DNA of 64,000 nucleotides from Bacteroidales bacterium (GTDB lineage Bacteria; Bacteroidota; Bacteroidia; Bacteroidales; FEN-979): NCBI GenBank assembly GCA_028706295.1, contig JAQWBQ010000013.1, positions 1 to 64,000 of the forward strand, read 5' to 3'. Shown piece by piece: positions 59,041 to 64,000 of this stretch (position 1 is its first letter; each line of letters starts with the position of its first letter). The notes under the pieces were generated by a model. It saw only the letters and a program-made list of their open reading frames with translations, ran no database searches and was not told where the DNA came from. The position numbers and the translations under genes were made by a program.

Positions 59041-61455
59041 TCAGTCTCTTTCAAAAGCGGCCTGCGCCTCTTTCACGATATCGAGATACTGGGTTTTGTC
59101 GACGGTTACTGCCACGAAAATGATCCTGCCTCCCCTGAATTTTCCGGGAACCTTATACGCACGACTCACGGCATCGCCACTGTCCCATCCCACGCAAAGT
59201 CCGTCCCCTCCAAGGGAGAACTTCCCGGGCTGGGTCTTCATCGGACCTTCGGCAACGACCTTATCATTCACATATAACTTCATCGATCCAATGGATTCGT
59301 GGTGGGGGCCATCCTTTTCGCGTTTGAACTCCATGCCAAAGGTGTATTTCCCGGGTTTAAGTTCCGGAGATACAAATTCCTGCTCAGGAGCAATCCCAAG
59401 AAAATTATACACATAATGCAGTTTCCTGTCCTTGATGAATAAGGAATGGCCTCCGAAACGCGATCCATGGGCAAAGATGACGCCGGAACAGTCCTTATCG
59501 GTAATTTCAACGTCGGTAACGATCATATAAGAACGGCCGACCACATCCACCGCTACCGCCAAAGGAACAGGCGAATCGCTGGGATAATAAATATACTTGT
59601 CGCGGGGAGGCTGTCCTGTGGGACGATGAGCACCGGCAAATTCCAGAGCATTCCTGTCGTCAAGCGGAAGCACGAAATTTTTCTCCGCTTCATCAAACCA
59701 ATCCTTGACCAGTTCCTTGAGCTTTTCAGGATTTTCCTTTGCCAGGTCTTTCGATTCGGCGCGGTCCACATCCACATGATAAAGTTCCCATTCATCTTTA
59801 TCAAAATTGCCCGTACTGGTCATGGGGGCATGTACGGAAGAGACCTTCCAACCGTCCTTCCAGAGTCCGCGGGTCCCCATCATCGCGTAGTACTGAATAT
59901 GTTTCCGGGTAGGATCATCGGGCTTTGCGGTAAACGTATAAGCCATCGAAACACCGGAAAGCGGATATTGCTTTACCCCGTTATAAACATCCGGCATCTT
60001 AAGTTTGCACACTTCAAGGATGGTTGGCACAATATCGACGGAATGGTGATACTGGTTCCTGACTTCACCACGGGCCTTGATGCCCTTCGGCCAGCAGATG
60101 ACCAGCGGATCACAGGTTCCGCCGGCATATTCCGAATAGCGTTTGAACATCTTGAAGGGGGTCGAAAAGGCCGCGGCCCATCCGGTTGGTATATGCTCAT
60201 ACGTGTCAGGATTCCCCAGCTCATTGATATATTTGATGTTTTCTTCTATAACGTCGGGATATCCGTTGAAGAACTTGTTCTCATTGACCGAACCGTTGGG
60301 GGAACCTTCCCCTGAGGCGCCGTTGTCGGCTGCATAGATGATGATGGTGTTATTAAGCTGTCCCGATTTTCTCAGATATTCGATCAACCTTCCCACCTGG
60401 GCATCGGTATATTCCGAAAATCCGGCGTACACCTCGGCCAGTCGTGAAAACAGTTTCTTCTCCTGTGGGCTCAGACTGTTCCAGGGCCGCACAAAATCAG
60501 CTTTATTGGCAATCGATTTAGGCATGGGATTCAAAGGAGTAAGCTCCGTGCCTTCAGGCAGAATCCCTTTGGCAATCATCCTGGGAAGGACCCACTTGCG
60601 GTAAGCCTCATAACCGTCGTCGAACTTTCCCTTATACTTATCGATATATTCCTGAGGGCATTGATGGGGGGCGTGGTTGGCGCCCGGACAGTACCACATA
60701 TACCAGGGTTTGGTGGGATTGCTTCCATTCTGTTCGCGTATCATGTTGATGGCCTGATCGGCAAGATCCTTTGAAAGATGATAACCTTCCTCGGGATAAT
60801 ACGGCTGATTGATGAAATGGTTATCCGAGACAAGTTCCGGATACCACTGGCTTGATTCTCCACCCATGAAGCCGTAAAAACGGTCGAATCCCTGTGAAAG
60901 AGGCCAGGTTTTCCGGTCTCCCGCCATGGAAATATCCTGCACAGGGACGTTGTGATTCTTTCCAATCCAGAACGTTCCATATCCGTTGTCGCGCAAAACA
61001 CTTGCAATTGTGGCACATTCATCCGGGATACGCCCGTTGGCACCCGGGAATCCTGAAGCGCACTCGGCGATCGAAGCGTACCCGTTCAGATTATGGTTCC
61101 GGCCGGTCAGCAGCGTGGAACGCGTGGGTGACGAAAGTGCACAGGTATGAAACTGGGAATAGATCAGTCCGCTGTCGGCAAGCATCTGCAAAGTAGGCAT
61201 GTTGGCCCTGCCGCCAAAGGGAGACCAGAAGGCCAGTCCCGTGTCGTCGTACAGAATAAAGAGTATGTTGGGCGAGCCTTCGGGAGCTTGTTTGGGAAGG
61301 TATGGGATCCAGTCCTCGGTAGATTGACGGACATCCAGCTTCATCTCACCTTTGAACTTTCCGGTGTCGGTTGCGTGTTGTTTGCAGCCCGTGAGTCCTG
61401 CTATGGTCAACGGAATCATGCCTAATGACATAGCCTGAGTGGGGATTCGTCTCAT
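59041..61455 (-). CDS. Arylsulfatase-type sulfatase lipoprotein (serine type)
   Basis: The 804-residue protein has a lipoprotein signal (Cys24, LTGCKQ), metal-binding Asp70/Asp71 (ILYDDTG) and the sulfatase motif SSPTRSTLLTGR. The residue converted to formylglycine would be Ser108 rather than Cys, so maturation needs the anaerobic radical SAM enzyme. The core runs to about residue 560. The C-terminal part (about 620-790) has a jelly-roll-like YTFGMEFKREKDGP segment. It should remove sulfate esters outside the cytoplasm. The substrate is unknown and no maturation enzyme is in the window. Confidence 0.92.
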   Translation of the reverse strand: MRRIPTQAMSLGMIPLTIAGLTGCKQHATDTGKFKGEMKLDVRQSTEDWIPYLPKQAPEGSPNILFILYDDTGLAFWSPFGGRANMPTLQMLADSGLIYSQFHTCALSSPTRSTLLTGRNHNLNGYASIAECASGFPGANGRIPDECATIASVLRDNGYGTFWIGKNHNVPVQDISMAGDRKTWPLSQGFDRFYGFMGGESSQWYPELVSDNHFINQPYYPEEGYHLSKDLADQAINMIREQNGSNPTKPWYMWYCPGANHAPHQCPQEYIDKYKGKFDDGYEAYRKWVLPRMIAKGILPEGTELTPLNPMPKSIANKADFVRPWNSLSPQEKKLFSRLAEVYAGFSEYTDAQVGRLIEYLRKSGQLNNTIIIYAADNGASGEGSPNGSVNENKFFNGYPDVIEENIKYINELGNPDTYEHIPTGWAAAFSTPFKMFKRYSEYAGGTCDPLVICWPKGIKARGEVRNQYHHSVDIVPTILEVCKLKMPDVYNGVKQYPLSGVSMAYTFTAKPDDPTRKHIQYYAMMGTRGLWKDGWKVSSVHAPMTSTGNFDKDEWELYHVDVDRAESKDLAKENPEKLKELVKDWFDEAEKNFVLPLDDRNALEFAGAHRPTGQPPRDKYIYYPSDSPVPLAVAVDVVGRSYMIVTDVEITDKDCSGVIFAHGSRFGGHSLFIKDRKLHYVYNFLGIAPEQEFVSPELKPGKYTFGMEFKREKDGPHHESIGSMKLYVNDKVVAEGPMKTQPGKFSLGGDGLCVGWDSGDAVSRAYKVPGKFRGGRIIFVAVTVDKTQYLDIVKEAQAAFERD

Positions 61456-61518
61456 AATGCGCTGATTTTTGAAGGTTTAAGTGCAGTGTTTTTTTTGGCA
61501 TCTCTGTGCCGGGGACAA

Positions 61519-61526
61519 CAAATATA
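61519..61526 (-). promoter_or_regulatory. -7 element TATATTTG of the sulfatase gene
   Basis: Minus-strand TATATTTG fits the phylum consensus and lies 63 bp before the ATG at 61455. Confidence 0.5.
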
Positions 61527-61584
61527 ATAAATAAATATTTGTTAAATATTAATGCAAAGAAGATTTTTCGGAATTTTATTTTAA

Positions 61585-61592
61585 TACATTTG
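61585..61592 (+). promoter_or_regulatory. -7 element TACATTTG of the gene at 61740
   Basis: TACATTTG matches TAnnTTTG. It implies a leader of about 140 nt before the ATG at 61740; nothing structured was recognised in that leader. Confidence 0.5.
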
Positions 61593-61739
61593 CGGTGTAT
61601 GTATCAACCATGATTTTCAGCGCTGATCACGGAACACCGGGGGGATCGATGCAGTAGGGAATTAATCGTAACAGATAACCTCAAGTCAATTAAATACCAT
61701 TATTTTTCCAAAAATTTTAAACTCAGAAAACTCACAACC

Positions 61740-62435
61740 ATGAAAAAAAACTATCTGCTTTTATGCCTGGCTACCATTGCCTTTCTGGGAAACATAACTG
61801 CCCAGCCCGATATGAAGGAGACCATGTCGATCATAAAATCCAGCCTCGTCCAGAGCAAAGTCAACATGCGGCAGTATTCCTGGATTGAAACGACCAAAAC
61901 CTGGATCAAGGATGAACTGAAATCCACAAAACAAAACCAGTGTTATTACAGCGTGGATGGGAAACTGATCAAAGTTGCCACCGGCGGAACCGTTCAGCCT
62001 GCTCCTTCAGGCGGAATCAAAGGTAAGATCATCGCCAATAAAAAGGAGGATATGCAGGAATATGTGACCCGGGCCATGAACAAAATCAATGATTACCTTC
62101 CTCCCGATGGCGACAAAATCCAGCGGATCTATGAAAGCGGCAAAGTCGCGATCCAGATCCTTGAACCCGGGAAGAAATTCAAACTGGACTTCCCCAATTA
62201 CATGCAGAACGGCGATATGTTATCGATTTCTGTAGATATGGCGGCAAAGAAACTGCTTGCCCTGTCGGTCGCTACCTGGCTTGATACACCTTCGGATAAG
62301 GTGGGTTTAAATGTTAAATACAATTCCCTCCCCGACGGAACACAATATGAAGCCGGCACTGTGCTGACAGCCGATGCCAAAAACCTTAAACTCGAAATCG
62401 AAGAATCAGGATTCAGAAAAGGGAACGGACAGTAA
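61740..62435 (+). CDS. Exported protein of unknown function
   Basis: The 231-residue protein has a signal peptide (MKKNYLLLCLATIAFLGNIT, cleavage after AQ). An N-terminal part, WIETTKTWIKDELKSTKQN, suits a lipid- or protein-binding beta sheet; a basic helix follows (DMQEYVTRAMNKINDYLP), then a region LDFPNYMQNGDMLSISVDMA. No family was recognised. It is followed by two further exported or membrane proteins on the same strand, 106 bp away. Confidence 0.65.
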   Translation: MKKNYLLLCLATIAFLGNITAQPDMKETMSIIKSSLVQSKVNMRQYSWIETTKTWIKDELKSTKQNQCYYSVDGKLIKVATGGTVQPAPSGGIKGKIIANKKEDMQEYVTRAMNKINDYLPPDGDKIQRIYESGKVAIQILEPGKKFKLDFPNYMQNGDMLSISVDMAAKKLLALSVATWLDTPSDKVGLNVKYNSLPDGTQYEAGTVLTADAKNLKLEIEESGFRKGNGQ

Positions 62436-62526
62436 TTTTTCAGATGAAATATCCATAGGAACCAGGTTCATGCAAACCGTGAATGATCCTGATGGATTAT
62501 CAATGACCCATAAAATATAATAATAT

Positions 62527-62538
62527 TTACATATGTAA
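62527..62538. promoter_or_regulatory. 12-bp palindrome TTACATATGTAA before the barrel gene
   Basis: The perfect palindrome lies just before the ATG at 62542. It could be an operator or shape the ribosome-binding region. A chance AT-rich palindrome is possible. Confidence 0.35.
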
Positions 62539-62541
62539 CCA

Positions 62542-63381
62542 ATGACGATCTTGAATAAAGGTTGCTGTGCCGGACAAACCGTAAAAAGCAGGAATTTATT
62601 TAAAAGACTCATTCCTGCCTTGATTGCCTTTGTACTGACCCTTACCGCAGTCACCCCGGCCCGTTCACAGGTGGTTATCGCATTGTTGTTCGGAGACAAG
62701 CTAAACACACCTTCGCTAAAATTCGGTCTCGACGGGGGAATCAATCTGGCTACCCTTACCAACATCGATAAGTCAAGCTTTACCACCGGCTTTAACCTTG
62801 GATTGTATTTCGACATCCTGCTAAAGCAGAATACAAACTGGTACATCCATACCGGCGTATTGCTGAAATCTCCGATGGGAGGCGATAAGCTGAGTACCTA
62901 TTCGTTGGCCGATCCCGCGCTGGATACCATGTTTTTATCGGGTCATGTTCAGCGCCAGCTCCGGTATATCAATCTTCCCATCTTGATACGGTACAAGCTA
63001 AAATGCCAGTTCTTTATCGAAGCAGGTCCGATGTTCGGGGTCCTGACAAAAGCCACCGACGTGTTTTATAACACGATATCCGACGAAAATGATGTATCCT
63101 ACAAGAACAACATTTACAAAAAATGCAACTGGTTTGATGTGGGAGCCATGGGCGGCATCGGTTATCATTTTATGAAAGGGACCGGTTTGAATTTAGGAGT
63201 CAGGTATTATTACGGATTCACGCATGTTCTTGCAAAAGGCGTTTCCAATCCGGGACAGAATAACTCCCTGTATGTTTACCTGAGCATTCCGATCGGCGCG
63301 GGTGAAAAGTCGCAGGCAAAGGCCGCTGAAAAAGCAAAAGAGAAAGCTGCAAAACAGCAGGAAAAGAATATGAACAAGTAA
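62542..63381 (+). CDS. Outer-membrane beta-barrel (PorT-like) protein with basic tail
   Basis: The 279-residue protein has a late signal peptide (hydrophobic stretch RLIPALIAFVLTLTAV, cleavage after ARSQ) and barrel strands with WYIHTGVLLKSPMGG and LRYINLPILIRYKLKCQFFI, the latter a hallmark of the PorT-like barrel family. After a last strand (LYVYLSIPIG), a Lys/Ala/Glu/Gln-rich helix of about 25 residues forms an unusual C-terminus. A perfect palindrome TTACATATGTAA lies 3 bp before the start codon. It may form a unit with the next gene, whose GTG start is 1 nt after this stop. Confidence 0.75.
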   Translation: MTILNKGCCAGQTVKSRNLFKRLIPALIAFVLTLTAVTPARSQVVIALLFGDKLNTPSLKFGLDGGINLATLTNIDKSSFTTGFNLGLYFDILLKQNTNWYIHTGVLLKSPMGGDKLSTYSLADPALDTMFLSGHVQRQLRYINLPILIRYKLKCQFFIEAGPMFGVLTKATDVFYNTISDENDVSYKNNIYKKCNWFDVGAMGGIGYHFMKGTGLNLGVRYYYGFTHVLAKGVSNPGQNNSLYVYLSIPIGAGEKSQAKAAEKAKEKAAKQQEKNMNK

Positions 63382-63382
63382 G

Positions 63383-63712
63383 GTGAAGCTGATCAGATAT
63401 TTAGCGGTTGTCCTGTTATTGCTTACGGGTATTATCCATTTGATTCTGGGATTCATGGCTCCCGGGCGATCAGAGGCCGTTTTAATGATCCTTTTTGGCG
63501 TTGCCTATTTTGTTGCGGGACTGACGCTGCTGCTGAAACCGGCCGCAGGAACAATCATGGGAATGATTTTCCCGCTTTCAGGGTTGCTCATCGGGATCTT
63601 CAAAATAGGACCAGCCAGTTGGAGCACATTGTTTTGTATCCTCTTTGCCGTTGATACAATAATTCTGATCTCCTGTTTCTATATCCGGTTTTTCCAACAT
63701 AAAGGAACATAA
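63383..63712 (+). CDS. Small four-helix membrane protein
   Basis: A GTG at 63383, 1 nt after the previous stop, gives 109 residues with four hydrophobic helices (about 5-27, 33-51, 56-76, 80-104). It is an inner-membrane protein with no recognised family. Coupling to the preceding barrel gene suggests a related role. Confidence 0.6.
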   Translation: MKLIRYLAVVLLLLTGIIHLILGFMAPGRSEAVLMILFGVAYFVAGLTLLLKPAAGTIMGMIFPLSGLLIGIFKIGPASWSTLFCILFAVDTIILISCFYIRFFQHKGT

Positions 63713-63761
63713 CTCCGGCAGTAAACCTGCACATGATCACTGCACCCTCCCCCATTGCTTT

Positions 63762-64000
63762 TCACCCTTCGAGCATTTCCACTTTTTCGCGGAGGATTTC
63801 GAGGGTGAGCCGGATCGTTTTCAGGTGGGTCCGGAATGAAAGAATGGCAAGCCGCAGGGTGAACTTCCCGTCGAGGACGGTGGAAGAGATGAATACCCGC
63901 CCGTCTTTTACCACCTCTTCGGCCAGCCGTTTATTAAAATCATCGGGATCGCCGTTTTTGGGGATCCAGCGGTAGGTCACAATCGACAAATCCGGTTCGC
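63762..64000 (-). CDS. Partial PLP-dependent decarboxylase/aminotransferase (C-terminus)
   Basis: The frame is open to the window edge, so the 5' part is outside; about 79 codons are seen. The end EPDLSIVTYRWIPKNGD, DGRVFISSTVLDGKFTLRLA and the closing helix REKVEML match the C-terminus of group II PLP-dependent decarboxylases such as the aromatic amino-acid type. The PLP lysine is not within the window, so the substrate cannot be assigned. Confidence 0.65.
   Translation of the reverse strand, partial: EPDLSIVTYRWIPKNGDPDDFNKRLAEEVVKDGRVFISSTVLDGKFTLRLAILSFRTHLKTIRLTLEILREKVEMLEG

Overview
The window reads as a chromosome segment of a Bacteroidota (Bacteroidetes) bacterium, probably an anaerobe or facultative anaerobe. 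The phylum call rests on a SusC/SusD pair, TonB receptors with carboxypeptidase-like N-terminal domains, an ECF sigma/FecR unit, LytS/LytTR regulation, three proteins with type IX secretion C-terminal domains, DUF4249 and DUF4136 lipoproteins, and promoters of the phylum-specific TAnnTTTG type. The anaerobic lifestyle is inferred from an hgcAB mercury-methylation pair, Fe-S-type regulators and a serine-type sulfatase.

Layout. 0.5-2.7 kb: a radical SAM/DUF4130 pair predicted to act in DNA metabolism. 2.8-8.4 kb: a complete RND efflux operon. 8.6-10.6 kb: a secreted S41 peptidase and a small Lys/Pro-rich peptide. 10.7-12.6 kb: a cobalamin-binding protein with the CarH photoreceptor motif, coupled to a soluble histidine kinase. 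12.6-13.8 kb: two small secreted proteins. 13.8-21.1 kb: a second efflux operon whose pump is fused to a periplasmic-binding-like domain and a TolC-like channel, with methylmalonyl-CoA decarboxylase (scpB) as first gene. 21.2-28.9 kb: a secreted PNGase F-like protein, then SusD and SusC. 29-34.7 kb: TonB receptor, DUF4249 lipoprotein and a LytS/LytTR two-component system. 34.8-39.5 kb: Rrf2 and Crp/Fnr regulators divergent from ABC ATPase, Cys-rich GTPase, cysteine desulfurase and Fe-S protein genes, a candidate undescribed metallocofactor or sulfur pathway. 39.5-44 kb: ECF sigma/FecR flanked by two paralogous surface proteins. 44.3-47.3 kb: outer-membrane barrels and a Tyr-rich lipoprotein. 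47.4-49.3 kb: AraC regulator and DOPA-dioxygenase-like enzyme. 49.3-54 kb: CDF-like transporter, ArsR regulator, hgcA, hgcB, flavin reductase-like protein and a phytoene desaturase-like oxidoreductase. 54.3-58.8 kb: membrane proteins, two gene remnants, a barrel and a secreted NHL propeller. 59-64 kb: sulfatase, barrel proteins and the end of a PLP enzyme.

Cobalamin chemistry recurs: HgcA is a corrinoid protein, the sensor at 11.5-12.6 kb is predicted to bind B12, and ScpB acts next to the B12-dependent methylmalonyl-CoA mutase step. Metal and redox control recurs too (ArsR with a CxC site, Rrf2 and Fnr-like proteins with Cys clusters). Several intergenic gaps are made of degenerate 7-bp words in strict phase, an unusual sequence class of unknown function. 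No rRNA, tRNA, CRISPR array, transposase or integrase was recognised. All calls are by eye from sequence; no database search was run.
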